A stretch of 13,791 nucleotides of DNA, taken from positions 1-13,791 of the forward strand of contig JABDDW010000041.1 in the NCBI GenBank assembly GCA_013287405.1, in the 5' to 3' direction. This document shows positions 1-7,203 of this stretch, in pieces. Within the stretch, counting starts at the first letter, position 1; the number at the start of each line of letters is the position of its first letter. Both the position numbers and the translations under genes were made by a program. The notes under the pieces are model-generated. The model did no database searches. It saw only the letters and a list, made by a program, of their open reading frames with translations, and had not been told where the DNA came from. This DNA is from Deltaproteobacteria bacterium. Its GTDB lineage: Bacteria > Bdellovibrionota > Bdellovibrionia > JABDDW01.

Positions 1-26
1 TCTAGGGCTTTTCTCAAGGCGACAAA

Positions 27-860
27 TTAGGGGATAAGCTTAAGCGCTAATCCAGTCATTTGATTGGCTTGTGCCAAAGTGGCAGTACCAGCCTGGAGCA
101 AAACTTGGTTTCTGGTTAATTCGGCAGTAGCATTGGCAATGTCCGTATCACGAATGCGGCTGTTGGCGGCTGCGTAGTTTTCCTCTTGAATACCCAAGTT
201 CTGAGTCGTTGAGGTTAAACGGTTTTGCAACGCGCCTAATCGGGCACGTGCAGCTCCAATCGTGTCGTGAGCCGCGTCGATGGTGGCCAAAGCCGTTTGG
301 GCTCCTTCCTTGGAGGTATAATCCAGACCAGAGAGACTGAGTGCATCCAAAGTGACGTTGTTTTGGCTTGAGTCAAATGAAATGCGGTCCTCTTCTGGGC
401 TGTTATGTATACCCACCTGAAAGTCGAAAACGGGAGTCGTACCATCAAGGAGGTTTGTTGATTGCCATTTCGTAGTTACGGCAATTCGCTGTGCCTCACT
501 CTTGATTTGCTGAACTTCTGCATCAATCATGGCTCTTTCACGGTCACCGACAGTGTCTGAAGCCGCTTGGATTCCTAATTCACGCAAACGAGTTACGATA
601 TTAGAAATCTCTTGCATGCCGCCCTCGGCCACTTGAACCATTGAGATACCGTCGTTAGCATTTCGGTTAGCTTGCCTAAATGATCGAATATCTGCTTTTA
701 AATTCTCTGAAATTGCTAGTCCTGCAGCATCATCAGCGGCCTTATTGATTCGATTTCCGCTAGACAACTTAGCATAACTATCTTGCATTGCATTCTGTGA
801 CCCTATCAAATTTCTTTGGGCGTTCACGGAAGCAATGTTTGTTGAAACTCTAAAACCCAT
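27..860 (-). CDS. fliC: flagellin (short, Bdellovibrio-like)
   Basis: Structural subunit of the flagellar filament, exported through the flagellar type III apparatus. The 277-residue product starts MGFRVSTNIASVNAQRNL and has the conserved D0/D1 blocks: SSGNRINKAADDAAGLAIS near residues 33-51, a helical D1 run with RNANDGISMVQVAEGGMQEI, and the C-terminal D1/D0 helices ending in LLQAGTATLAQANQM. The variable D2/D3 part is almost absent, as in Bdellovibrio flagellins of about 275 aa. A longer frame extends 24 codons upstream, but the ATG at 860 is chosen because the flagellin consensus begins there and it has a strong AGGAGG site six bases upstream. No clear sigma28 or sigma54 promoter was found in the upstream region. 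Bdellovibrio genomes carry several flagellin paralogues, so which copy this is cannot be told. Confidence 0.96.
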   Translation of the reverse strand: MGFRVSTNIASVNAQRNLIGSQNAMQDSYAKLSSGNRINKAADDAAGLAISENLKADIRSFRQANRNANDGISMVQVAEGGMQEISNIVTRLRELGIQAASDTVGDRERAMIDAEVQQIKSEAQRIAVTTKWQSTNLLDGTTPVFDFQVGIHNSPEEDRISFDSSQNNVTLDALSLSGLDYTSKEGAQTALATIDAAHDTIGAARARLGALQNRLTSTTQNLGIQEENYAAANSRIRDTDIANATAELTRNQVLLQAGTATLAQANQMTGLALKLIP

Positions 861-1031
861 GACTATCCTCCTGTCATACTTTCTAAACTCTCCTTCCTTG
901 AAATTCCCTCGCCCTCTAGAGCGGGTGGGCATCCGAGCCCGTGGTTAATCCAGTTACTTGAGCAAAAAACTAACTCCATTTAATACAAAAACTTTGTACT
1001 GCTCTTCCGGCCGGACCTCCTTTCAAAGTAG

Positions 1032-1070
1032 GCGATAGTCGTTATCGCGATGCCCTTCCAGAGTGGGCAT
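1032..1070. repeat. two adjacent inverted repeats upstream of flagellin
   Basis: GCGATA (1032-1037) pairs with TATCGC (1043-1048) across a 5-base loop, and ATGCCC (1050-1055) pairs with GGGCAT (1065-1070) across a 9-base loop. They sit about 170-210 bases upstream of the flagellin start. They could be leader-RNA hairpins or an operator. Neither is followed by a T-run on either strand, so they do not look like terminators. Confidence 0.5.
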
Positions 1071-1121
1071 GATGGGTTCATTAAAACTCACAATAAACTT
1101 TTCGGGAATGGCGTGGTTTTC

Positions 1122-1149
1122 TTGACACGTTTTGAGTCCAGTTTCGAAT
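1122..1149 (+). promoter_or_regulatory. possible sigma70-like promoter
   Basis: A perfect -35 hexamer TTGACA (1122-1127) is followed after 16 bases by TCGAAT (1144-1149), a four-of-six match to TATAAT. It points toward the small TTG-started frame at 1234, about 85 bases downstream. The weak -10 makes this tentative. Confidence 0.25.
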
Positions 1150-1233
1150 CTTTTGTAAGTTTCTTACCCGATTGTTTTTGAAAACCTCCATCATTGGTCT
1201 AGTTCTGTTTTGAGAGTTTGAATTGAGGCTCAG

Positions 1234-1497
1234 TTGATCCTCCATCCATATGTGACGGTATGGTGTGGAACAAAAAAAGATCCAGTTGAGTTAATTCAAA
1301 ACGAGATGGGACGGTTTTACAAATGCCCGGCAGGAGTGAGTGCTATGGGCACATTCAACGTGGCTCAAGGCTTGTTAGCTAGTGATCCTCACACCCTGAA
1401 GTTATGTTCAGCGAGAAAATATCTTTTCCACCACATGGACGCAAAAGCCCGGTTTGAATTTCGAAAGCAATTCAATGAATGCAAGGATCTGAAATGA
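1234..1497 (+). CDS. hypothetical protein, 87 aa, TTG start
   Basis: I do not recognise this protein. The frame begins with TTG at 1234, five bases after a GAGG ribosome-binding site, and an in-frame TGA lies a few codons upstream, so no ATG start is available. The product is soluble-looking, with no signal peptide or membrane segment, and ends in a charged, Lys/Arg-rich helix-like tail (MDAKARFEFRKQFNECKDLK). It has four cysteines: WCGTKK, YKCPAG, KLCSAR and NECKD. It converges on the minus-strand 79-codon gene with only 18 bases between the stop codons and no obvious shared terminator. It may be a real small gene or a remnant of a longer one. The Shine-Dalgarno match is the main support. 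Confidence 0.4.
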   Translation: MILHPYVTVWCGTKKDPVELIQNEMGRFYKCPAGVSAMGTFNVAQGLLASDPHTLKLCSARKYLFHHMDAKARFEFRKQFNECKDLK

Positions 1498-1515
1498 CTC
1501 CACTCTCCTCTGTCT

Positions 1516-1755
1516 TTAGTCGATCTCTATAGCTCGGCAAAAAGCCATTTCACCCAATGCGTGAAGATCGCTTATTTGAGTAGCTCTTCGAAATGGTTCT
1601 GTGGGAAATCCAAAGGTACAGGTTTCTGTAGAAGCATCGAAATGGGTACAATCCTCGCAAGATGATGCATACTTCTGGGCATAAAATCGCTCCAGGGTGA
1701 TTTTATCTTTAATTGGAGTTTTAAATCCACTTGACACCTTGAAGAAACCTCCCAA
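1516..1755 (-). CDS. small four-cysteine protein, possible metal or Fe-S binder
   Basis: A 79-codon product with four cysteines: Cys33-x2-Cys36 in SSCEDCTHF, Cys46 in TETCTFG, and Cys73 in AFCRAIEID near the C-terminus. A CxxC plus two further cysteines in so small a soluble protein suggests Zn or Fe-S coordination, but I cannot name the family. The start is uncertain. The frame opens at a TAG with no ATG, leaving a TTG at 1755 or a GTG at 1737. The GTG has a GGGAGG ten bases upstream and gives a 73-aa product that keeps all the cysteines. The gene diverges from clpB, and the putative clpB promoter overlaps its 5' end, so the two may be expressed competitively. Confidence 0.65.
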   Translation of the reverse strand: MGGFFKVSSGFKTPIKDKITLERFYAQKYASSCEDCTHFDASTETCTFGFPTEPFRRATQISDLHALGEMAFCRAIEID

Positions 1756-1762
1756 GTTATTA
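1731..1762 (+). promoter_or_regulatory. possible clpB promoter region
   Basis: TTGACA at 1731-1736 is a perfect sigma70 -35. The best -10-like hexamers are AAGTTA (17-base spacing) and TTATTA (20-base spacing), both imperfect. CTTGAA at 1738-1743 matches the sigma32 (heat-shock) -35 core, expected for clpB, but no CCCCAT-type -10 lies at the right distance. The element overlaps the start of the divergent 79-codon gene. Confidence 0.3.
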
Positions 1763-1807
1763 GTAAGGACCTATTTTTATTAAAGAAAGGATGAGTAGTC
1801 ACCAAAA

Positions 1808-4384
1808 ATGAAACCCAGCAAGTTTACCACCAAGAGTCAGGAGGCTGTAAATGAAGCCATTAGTTTGGCAGAAAGCCACGGCAATCCTGCCGTTGACGGT
1901 ATTCATCTTCTTGTTGCTCTACTCACGCAAAGCGATGGGCTTGTTATCCCGACGCTCGAAAGAGCCGAGGTCAACGTAGCCGGTCTCCTAAGTGAAGCCC
2001 AAGCTGAATTGGAAAAGGAACCTACGGTTTCCGGTTCATCTAAGAGTGGAACAATCACCGGCGCTTTAAAGAAGATTTTCGATGCGGCCGAAAAAGAAGC
2101 CGCTCAGTTTAAAGACGAATTTGTAAGCACGGAGCATCTTCTTTTAGGTTTGGTTCAAATAGAGACAAGCGCACAAAAAATACTGAAAAGAAATAAGGTT
2201 AATTTAGATAGTATCAGAAATGCATTGGTTTCGATACGTGGAAGCCAGCGTGTTACCGACGAGAATCCTGAAAGCAAGTTTCAAGCTCTTGAAAAATATG
2301 CCCGCGATTTAACTGCGATGGCCATTCAAGGTAAACTGGACCCCGTGATAGGTCGAGATGAGGAAGTAAGAAGAGTGGTTCAAGTTCTCAGTCGGCGCAG
2401 CAAGAATAACCCCGTACTCATTGGAGAGCCGGGTGTCGGAAAGACCGCAATTGTTGAAGGGCTAGCCCAGCGAATTGTGAAAAAAGATGTTCCTGATACA
2501 TTACTTAACAAAAAACTTTTAGCCTTGGACATGGGCGCTCTTATTGCCGGCGCCAAATATCGGGGGGAATTCGAAGATCGACTTAAAGCTGTGATCAAGG
2601 AGGTCACCTCAAGCCAAGGGTCCATAATACTTTTTATAGATGAGCTTCACACTATTGTGGGGGCTGGAGCTTCTGAAGGTGCGGTAGACGCAGGGAATAT
2701 GCTCAAACCCGCTTTGGCCCGCGGAGAATTGCGCTGTATTGGCGCCACGACCCTCGACGAGTATCGAAAGTATATCGAAAAGGACGCAGCCCTAGAGCGT
2801 CGCTTTCAACCCGTATTTGTTGGGGAACCAAACTTAGAAGACACAATAAGCATCTTAAGAGGTCTCAAAGAGAAATATGAGGTTCACCACGGAGTACGAA
2901 TTAAAGACTCTGCTATCGTGGCGGCAGCCACTTTAAGCCATAGATACATTGCCGATCGTTTTCTACCGGATAAGGCCATCGATCTTATCGACGAAGCAGC
3001 AAGCAAATTGCGCATTGAAATTGGAAGTTTGCCCACAGAAATTGACGAAAAGCAAAGACGGATTATGCAGCTTCAAATTGAACGGGAGGCTTTGAAACGA
3101 GAGAAGGATGAGGCCAGTCGTGATCGGCTTGGCCAATTAGAAAAAGAGCTTGGCCAACTCGAACGTGAGGCTGAAGATCTCAAAAAACATTGGCAGGGCG
3201 AAAAATCAGATATCACGAGCATCCGTCAAACTAAAGCTCAAATTGAGAAGATCAAGACCGAAGCCGACAAAGCCGAGCGCGAAGGTAATCTTGGCCGAGC
3301 TGCGGAGCTCAAGTACGGAAAACTTCCTGAGTTAGAAAAGCGTCTCCAAGCTGATGAAAAGAGGTTAGAAAAGGAAGAAGGCCGGATGCTCAAAGAAGAA
3401 GTCGGAGCTGAGGACGTGGCTGAAGTTGTAGCTAAATGGACGGGGATTCCCGTCTCTAAGATGCTCGAGGGCGAGTCAGAGAAGCTTTTGAAGATGGAAT
3501 CGAGACTTGAAGAAAGAGTTATTGGTCAAGACCACGCTTTAGAAGTTGTATCAAACGCTATCCGTCGAGGAAGAGCTGAGATTGGTGATCCCAGAAAACC
3601 CATTGGAAGTTTTATCTTTTTAGGACCCACAGGGGTTGGAAAGACTGAGACTGCCCGGGCTCTCGCTGAATTTCTTTTTGATTCTGAACAGGCTATGCTT
3701 CGAATCGACATGAGCGAATACATGGAGAAACATGCCGTTTCAAGACTTGTGGGGGCGCCCCCTGGATATGTAGGTTTTGAAGAAGGTGGCCAGCTCACCG
3801 AGGCCGTAAGACGACGACCTTATAGCGTGATTCTTCTCGACGAGATTGAAAAAGCTCACCCCGATGTTTTTAATATTTTATTACAGATTTTAGATGATGG
3901 CCGTTTAACCGATAGTCAGGGGCGAACGGTCGATTTCAAGAATACGGTTATTATTATGACAAGCAACGTGGGGAGCCAACTCATTATAGACGAAAAACTC
4001 TCCGCCTCTGAAAAAGAAGAGGGCGTCATGAAAACCCTGCGGGGGATGTTCAAACCCGAATTTTTAAATAGAATCGACGATATTGTTATATTCAATAGCC
4101 TCGGCGAAAAGGAGATCGGTCGAATTGTTCAAATTCAACTTAAAGATCTTCAAACTCGTTTAAGTCACCGTAAAATAAATCTTAAAGTAGACGATAGCGC
4201 TATTCTAGCTCTATCTCATATTGGTTTTGATCCCCACTATGGAGCCCGACCCTTGAAAAGGGCTATTCAAGATAAGGTTCAAAATGAATTGGCTCGGTTG
4301 ATTATTTCTAGAGAAATAGGTCCTGGAGACATGGTACTCGTGAGCGCTCGCGATAATAAAATAGAGCTCAAAAAACAAAAATAA
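1808..4384 (+). CDS. clpB: ATP-dependent chaperone ClpB (Hsp100 disaggregase)
   Basis: Cytoplasmic hexameric AAA+ unfoldase that extracts and refolds aggregated proteins together with DnaK/DnaJ/GrpE. The 858 residues match the usual ClpB length. In order: a Clp-N repeat domain (about 1-145); AAA1 with Walker A GEPGVGKT (206-213) and Walker [10 protein letters not shown] (about 274-282); the ClpB-specific coiled-coil M domain (about 400-530, rich in Lys/Glu), which separates it from ClpA and ClpX; AAA2 with Walker [10 protein letters not shown] from about 606 and Walker [12 protein letters not shown]; and the C-terminal D2-small domain with the sensor-2 motif [12 protein letters not shown] at 1808 is the first start after an in-frame TAG at 1796. 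No good Shine-Dalgarno lies within ten bases (AAAGGA is about 16 bases away), which is odd for a heat-shock gene. No frameshift or missing motif was seen. Confidence 0.98.
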   Translation: MKPSKFTTKSQEAVNEAISLAESHGNPAVDGIHLLVALLTQSDGLVIPTLERAEVNVAGLLSEAQAELEKEPTVSGSSKSGTITGALKKIFDAAEKEAAQFKDEFVSTEHLLLGLVQIETSAQKILKRNKVNLDSIRNALVSIRGSQRVTDENPESKFQALEKYARDLTAMAIQGKLDPVIGRDEEVRRVVQVLSRRSKNNPVLIGEPGVGKTAIVEGLAQRIVKKDVPDTLLNKKLLALDMGALIAGAKYRGEFEDRLKAVIKEVTSSQGSIILFIDELHTIVGAGASEGAVDAGNMLKPALARGELRCIGATTLDEYRKYIEKDAALERRFQPVFVGEPNLEDTISILRGLKEKYEVHHGVRIKDSAIVAAATLSHRYIADRFLPDKAIDLIDEAASKLRIEIGSLPTEIDEKQRRIMQLQIEREALKREKDEASRDRLGQLEKELGQLEREAEDLKKHWQGEKSDITSIRQTKAQIEKIKTEADKAEREGNLGRAAELKYGKLPELEKRLQADEKRLEKEEGRMLKEEVGAEDVAEVVAKWTGIPVSKMLEGESEKLLKMESRLEERVIGQDHALEVVSNAIRRGRAEIGDPRKPIGSFIFLGPTGVGKTETARALAEFLFDSEQAMLRIDMSEYMEKHAVSRLVGAPPGYVGFEEGGQLTEAVRRRPYSVILLDEIEKAHPDVFNILLQILDDGRLTDSQGRTVDFKNTVIIMTSNVGSQLIIDEKLSASEKEEGVMKTLRGMFKPEFLNRIDDIVIFNSLGEKEIGRIVQIQLKDLQTRLSHRKINLKVDDSAILALSHIGFDPHYGARPLKRAIQDKVQNELARLIISREIGPGDMVLVSARDNKIELKKQK

Positions 4385-4413
4385 AACCGCTCAATGGCAA
4401 CGGCCATCGGTTT
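4384..4413 (+). terminator. bulged hairpin at the clpB stop, possible terminator
   Basis: AAACCG (4384-4389) pairs with CGGTTT (4408-4413), and inside it ATGGC (4394-4398) pairs with GCCAT (4403-4407), with a one-sided CTCA bulge and an AACG loop. It begins right at the clpB stop codon. The T-rich tail expected of an intrinsic terminator is weak, so this may be an RNA-stabilising 3' structure instead. Confidence 0.4.
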
Positions 4414-4418
4414 GGGGA

Positions 4419-4433
4419 GTCAGGGCGCCTGAC
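4419..4433. repeat. perfect inverted repeat GTCAGG-GCG-CCTGAC
   Basis: Six-base perfect arms with a three-base loop, five bases after the first hairpin downstream of clpB. Flanking GGG and CCC runs could extend the pairing. There is no T-run. Confidence 0.6.
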
Positions 4434-4459
4434 CTGATCCCAGCTTACCTGTGACCTTA

Positions 4460-4483
4460 AACCTGGTAACAGGCTACCAGGTT
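4460..4483. repeat. perfect 9-bp inverted repeat downstream of clpB
   Basis: AACCTGGTA (4460-4468) and TACCAGGTT (4475-4483) are exact reverse complements around an ACAGGC loop. This is the third hairpin in about 100 bases. The loop ACAGG can also pair with CCTGT at 4448-4452, so two competing folds are possible. No poly-T follows. Confidence 0.6.
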
Positions 4484-4538
4484 ACACCCCAAGAATTCTA
4501 AAAAGGACGTATTTAAGGCTGCAGATTTGCAATCTTAA

Positions 4539-4907
4539 AACAGGCGGTATGACCCACTCCAAGCCAGAGCCGCCATTGAAGCGGTCATGATTAAGCGATT
4601 AGATGATTTGGGTGCTACGGTGGTCTTGAACACCACTAATCCGGATGTGGCCAATGCCTTAAATATTATTGAACGCGGTGTCTTTGCGAAAACAAGTCAC
4701 AAAGAGAAATCTACGGTGCCCCAGGGCCTTGCGAAAGTGGGTCCCTTTCAGATTTCTCATTTGGATTCTCAACATCATTTACTTCCAGGAGCCCTCAACG
4801 ATGCGAGTGCGGTCGCTGAGTCTGTAATTGGAGCCTTGAAGCTTGCAAAATGGCCGGAGAAATATCAAGAGCTTTTCAGTAAGGTCTTTTGGACGATGAA
4901 CAACTGA
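4539..4907 (+). pseudogene. headless remnant, possibly of a MutS/MutS2-like ATPase
   Basis: The frame is open from 4539, just after an in-frame TAA, with no start codon or ribosome-binding site near the beginning. The first ATG is at 4587, and the 15 codons before it read as ordinary protein (YDPLQARAAIEAV). The part from the ATG is 106 aa. The order of elements, a helix followed by LGATVVLNTTNPDVA and later HHLLPGALNDASAVAESV, is reminiscent of the end of MutS/MutS2 ATPase domains (TTH-like switch, then an LLPG...S..A..A.. tail), but the similarity is by eye. The Walker motifs expected upstream are missing: the preceding 150 bases contain only the clpB 3' hairpins and noncoding sequence. Most likely it is the tail of a gene whose front was deleted. 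A small functional protein starting at 4587 cannot be excluded. Confidence 0.4.
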
Positions 4908-5053
4908 TCATATTTTTGATGGCCCCATTTGAATTCATATTATTAAGATGCCCCCTTCGGTGCAGTCTAGTGTCATTTTGCGTTGCCCTTTTGAAGCAAG
5001 CGCCAAAGCTTTACAACGAGGGCAATTGGAAATATCATTTTTGCGAGGTAGCT

Positions 5054-5569
5054 ATGACATACATAAGACTTCTAGTGATTTCAGTAATATTTACGTCGGG
5101 AGCCTTTGCCCAAGAGCCGGGATCAAAGAAAGATGACATGACCCTTTTAAAAGACCAGTACGAAAACGTCAATCTCCCCAAGGTCGAAAAGATTCCCTCG
5201 CAGCCAGTTAAGTTTGAGGCGGGGAAAACAAACTTTGTTCAGGGGGATAGTATTAAGATTACATCGATCCGCGGCTCTAGCAGCGGTATAAACACCAACG
5301 AAACTTACAAGATAGATGGTTTCTACACGCTAAATTCCCATGACGAAGCAATGCTAAGCGCTTTTGTAACAACCAATGAAAACGGTGGAAGATCTACAAT
5401 TGATTTGAAACAAACAAAAAAAGTTTCCAAGGGCAAAGGGAAATTTAGTCTTATCCTTACGATGCATAATAAGGGTTATCCTCACGTTAGCTTTTATCCT
5501 AGGCTTGGGGGCGAGAGTTTCGGTGGCGTGTACTTTGGTACCGGAGATTCGGTTTTACGCGACCATTAA
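5054..5569 (+). CDS. secreted beta-rich protein of unknown function
   Basis: The 171-aa product has a clear Sec signal peptide: a short charged start, a hydrophobic core (LLVISVIF) and an AFA cleavage site before QEPG (about residues 21-22). The mature part is predominantly strand-like and polar, with a Gly/Ser-rich segment (SIRGSSSGINTN) and a conserved-looking C-terminal block HVSFYPRLGGESFGGVYFG. It contains no cysteine. The frame stays open 55 codons upstream, but the ATG at 5054 is chosen because it begins the signal peptide and has GAGGT about six bases upstream. It is probably a periplasmic or secreted protein. I do not recognise a family, and its neighbours (a remnant on the left, a degenerate stretch on the right) do not suggest a role. 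Confidence 0.75.
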   Translation: MTYIRLLVISVIFTSGAFAQEPGSKKDDMTLLKDQYENVNLPKVEKIPSQPVKFEAGKTNFVQGDSIKITSIRGSSSGINTNETYKIDGFYTLNSHDEAMLSAFVTTNENGGRSTIDLKQTKKVSKGKGKFSLILTMHNKGYPHVSFYPRLGGESFGGVYFGTGDSVLRDH

Positions 5570-5597
5570 GGACTTATTTCGACACCAAAGACCCAAA

Positions 5598-5755
5598 ATG
5601 AATAATATATTCTTCCTGATTTCGGAAATCGCTGAAAATCGCGATCACGAAGATCTTCTGACAAAGTAGCCGGCAGATTTCTTTTAGAAAACCCCAATTT
5701 TGATGTGCTCTTTACCGGTGGCCAAATTATAAGGATCTTTAAGACTAAAGTTTAG
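5598..5755 (+). pseudogene. possible frameshifted small gene
   Basis: An ATG at 5598 opens 23 codons (MNNIFFLISEIAENRDHEDL onward) ending in TAG at 5667-5669. The overlapping +1 frame then carries a protein-like sequence VAGRFLLENPNFDVLFTGG and runs to a TAG at 5755. One missing base in the AAA run near 5664 would join the two into about 52 codons. This could be a decayed gene or chance. The whole 5570-5790 interval otherwise has only a short GATTT-CGG-AAATC hairpin (5618-5630). Confidence 0.2.
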
Positions 5756-5790
5756 TTAAGGGGACCAATAACAGAACCGATTATAAATAG

Positions 5791-6138
5791 GTGAGAGCTA
5801 CCTTTGGCAGTGTTTTCTTAGCATTTGCCGCTATGCTTATTTTCCGCACGGAGGCGTCGCTGGCTGATTCATTCGTCCACTATCAAGGGAGGATGAAATG
5901 TAACTCAAAAGCGAAAAGCTGCTCCCTCATTGTCAATCCTCATACCACACTATCAGAAAAGACGTTTCGTCTCAAAATACCTGGGATGAGTTCTGACTTT
6001 TACTTGCCGAAACTGAACGATTTGGATCTTGAGGTGTCAGGGACCTTGCATAGTTACAATACTATTGAGGTCTACGGTTTCAAAGACGTCATACTTAATT
6101 TGGCAATCGGTCACGATAGAGTCGCGGATACCCACTGA
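5791..6138 (+). CDS. small secreted protein coupled to the caspase-fold peptidase
   Basis: The 115-aa product begins with a signal peptide (GSVFLAFAAMLIF core, probable cleavage near SLADS). The mature domain of about 90 residues has two cysteines (37 and 44) that could form a disulfide and alternates strand-like segments (CSLIVNP, TFRLKIPG, LDLEVSGTL, TIEVYGFKDV), suggesting a small beta-barrel or beta-sandwich. The start is GTG directly after an in-frame TAG, with no good Shine-Dalgarno. It is preferred over the ATG at 5833 because only the longer form has a full signal peptide. The stop overlaps the next start as TGATG, so translation of the pair is coupled. By position it could be a partner, inhibitor or chaperone of the peptidase, but nothing in the sequence proves this. 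Confidence 0.65.
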   Translation: MRATFGSVFLAFAAMLIFRTEASLADSFVHYQGRMKCNSKAKSCSLIVNPHTTLSEKTFRLKIPGMSSDFYLPKLNDLDLEVSGTLHSYNTIEVYGFKDVILNLAIGHDRVADTH

Positions 6139-6992
6139 TGAGACAGCTCGGTGGTTGTCTATTTATCTATTTTTTTCTTCCAATAGTGGCGTTGGGAATT
6201 GAAAGTAAAGGCGCGGAGTCCCAATACCGTCTTGTTAACATAAATGGTGGATCGGCAACTGGCGGACGAGATTTTGCTTCAGAACTCATCGACGATAAAT
6301 GCATGATGAATTCCGGCTGGAAAGTGTCGACACTTCAATCTGAGAATTTTGTTCAGGATATTTCAAAAACATCCAACATCGACCCTAAACAGGCTAAAGC
6401 CTTGGAGGAGATGTTCAATTCTGTAAACTTCGATAGAGTTTTGGAGTCTTCAGGGGAAAATGTAAGGCGTTTCTTACCCAAAGTTAAAACGGAAAAAGAC
6501 GCCCTAAACCAAATCCGCGAACTGATATTGGACTCGGCTAGTTCGCTAAACAATAAAGATCATCTGCTCATTAGAGTCACAGCCCATGGTACTTCTAATT
6601 GTGACGCCCAGATTAATCCGGACATCTTAAGTGGTATAAGAACTGATCAAGGCGCAGGTCTAGATCAATGTAACCTCCAATTTAGTGTTACTGCTCCGTG
6701 CCTCGAATGTGAGCCAAATCATCAGCGAGACATCGGTATCGGTGCCTCTGATTTTGCAAAACTCATTGGTGATCTACACTTAGAAAAAAGAGGGATCAAA
6801 GTAGGTGTTGAAGTTATAAGTTGTTTTGGCGGAGCAGGTTTGAAGGATTTTGCTGCCCACGGCATCTGTGCTTATGCCTATTCATCTCCGGATACACCCT
6901 CTGAAAGCTGTCTAGACGATCCTTCCGATGACAACGACCAGCAGAGCTCACAAGCCCTCTCAGATGAAGACCGTAAACTCAAAACAATATAA
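6138..6992 (+). CDS. putative secreted clan CD (caspase/legumain-fold) cysteine peptidase
   Basis: The 284-aa product has an N-terminal signal peptide (CLFIYFFLPIVALG) and then a caspase-like order of strands and helices: strand RLVNING, a helix, strand WKVSTLQ, a long helix, strand HLLIRVTAHG ending in His150-Gly151, helix SDFAKLIGDL, and strand KVGVEVISCFGG ending in Cys229. A hydrophobic strand ending in HG and a later one ending in Cys are the dyad blocks of clan CD peptidases (caspases, legumain, clostripain, gingipain). The 79-residue His-to-Cys spacing is longer than in caspases, owing to an insertion with four cysteines (155, 178, 188, 191) that may form disulfides, as suits an exported enzyme. 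It overlaps the 115-aa gene by one base. The acidic, Ser-rich C-terminus ends abruptly and may be frameshifted. The fold call is by motif only. Confidence 0.6.
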   Translation: MRQLGGCLFIYFFLPIVALGIESKGAESQYRLVNINGGSATGGRDFASELIDDKCMMNSGWKVSTLQSENFVQDISKTSNIDPKQAKALEEMFNSVNFDRVLESSGENVRRFLPKVKTEKDALNQIRELILDSASSLNNKDHLLIRVTAHGTSNCDAQINPDILSGIRTDQGAGLDQCNLQFSVTAPCLECEPNHQRDIGIGASDFAKLIGDLHLEKRGIKVGVEVISCFGGAGLKDFAAHGICAYAYSSPDTPSESCLDDPSDDNDQQSSQALSDEDRKLKTI

Positions 6993-7203
6993 GAGTTGCC
7001 TTAATAAACCTGAAAATAAAAATCTAGCCCGAGCTAAGAGCGCTTGTGAAAAATTCGATCTGCCCTCCGTTGAATAAAACTTTATCCTTTCAAAGCATAG
7101 TCGGGGAAAATTTTTATCCGACGGCACCCATGATAGCGTACTTTTTGGAATGAAGTGGCCATTTGAGGGGATCACAACGATCCAAAATTTTTCTCTCATT
7201 TAG
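6964..7203 (+). pseudogene. possible broken C-terminal extension of the peptidase gene
   Basis: In the +1 frame relative to the peptidase, an 80-codon stretch starts inside the last ten codons of that gene and runs to TAG at 7203, interrupted only by one TAA at 7075. The encoded sequence looks protein-like, with KSCLNKPENKNLARAKSACEK before the stop and GTHDSVLFGMKWPFEG after it. One frameshift near 6965 plus one nonsense change would turn it into a C-terminal extension of the peptidase. It could equally be a chance open frame. A minus-strand frame over the same bases looks less protein-like. Confidence 0.3.
7169..7192 (+). terminator. weak terminator-like hairpin
   Basis: GGATC (7169-7173) pairs with GATCC (7179-7183) across an ACAAC loop and is followed by AAAATTTTT. 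The stem is only 5 bp, so terminator function is doubtful. It is the only such structure after the peptidase gene. Confidence 0.3.

Larger units (their letters stand above)
861..1233. other. flagellin upstream region without a gene
   Basis: This 373-base stretch separates the minus-strand flagellin from a plus-strand small frame. It has no convincing coding sequence. It holds a 10-bp palindrome TCCGGCCGGA (1006-1015) and two adjacent inverted repeats (1032-1048 and 1050-1070), which would lie in the flagellin promoter or 5' leader. On the plus strand there is a TTGACA at 1122-1127 with a weak -10-like TCGAAT 16 bases later. I could not find a consensus sigma28 (TAAA-N15-GCCGATAA) or correctly spaced sigma54 site for the flagellin. 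Confidence 0.6.

Noticed and set aside
957..980. Minus-strand GG...GC pair (TGGAGTTAGTTTTTTGCT) as a sigma54 promoter for flagellin
   Set aside because: The GG and GC are 12 bases apart instead of 10, and sigma54 spacing is strict.
1038..1060. Minus-strand CGCGATAA as a sigma28 -10 element
   Set aside because: Only six of eight match and no TAAA-type -35 lies 15 bases upstream.
4948..5136. 62-codon plus-strand frame before the secreted protein
   Set aside because: It overlaps the signal-peptide start of the 5054 gene in another frame and has no supporting motif or ribosome-binding site.
6960..7199. 79-codon minus-strand frame downstream of the peptidase
   Set aside because: It overlaps the peptidase end, has no ribosome-binding site that I can see, and the plus-strand +1 frame is the more protein-like reading.
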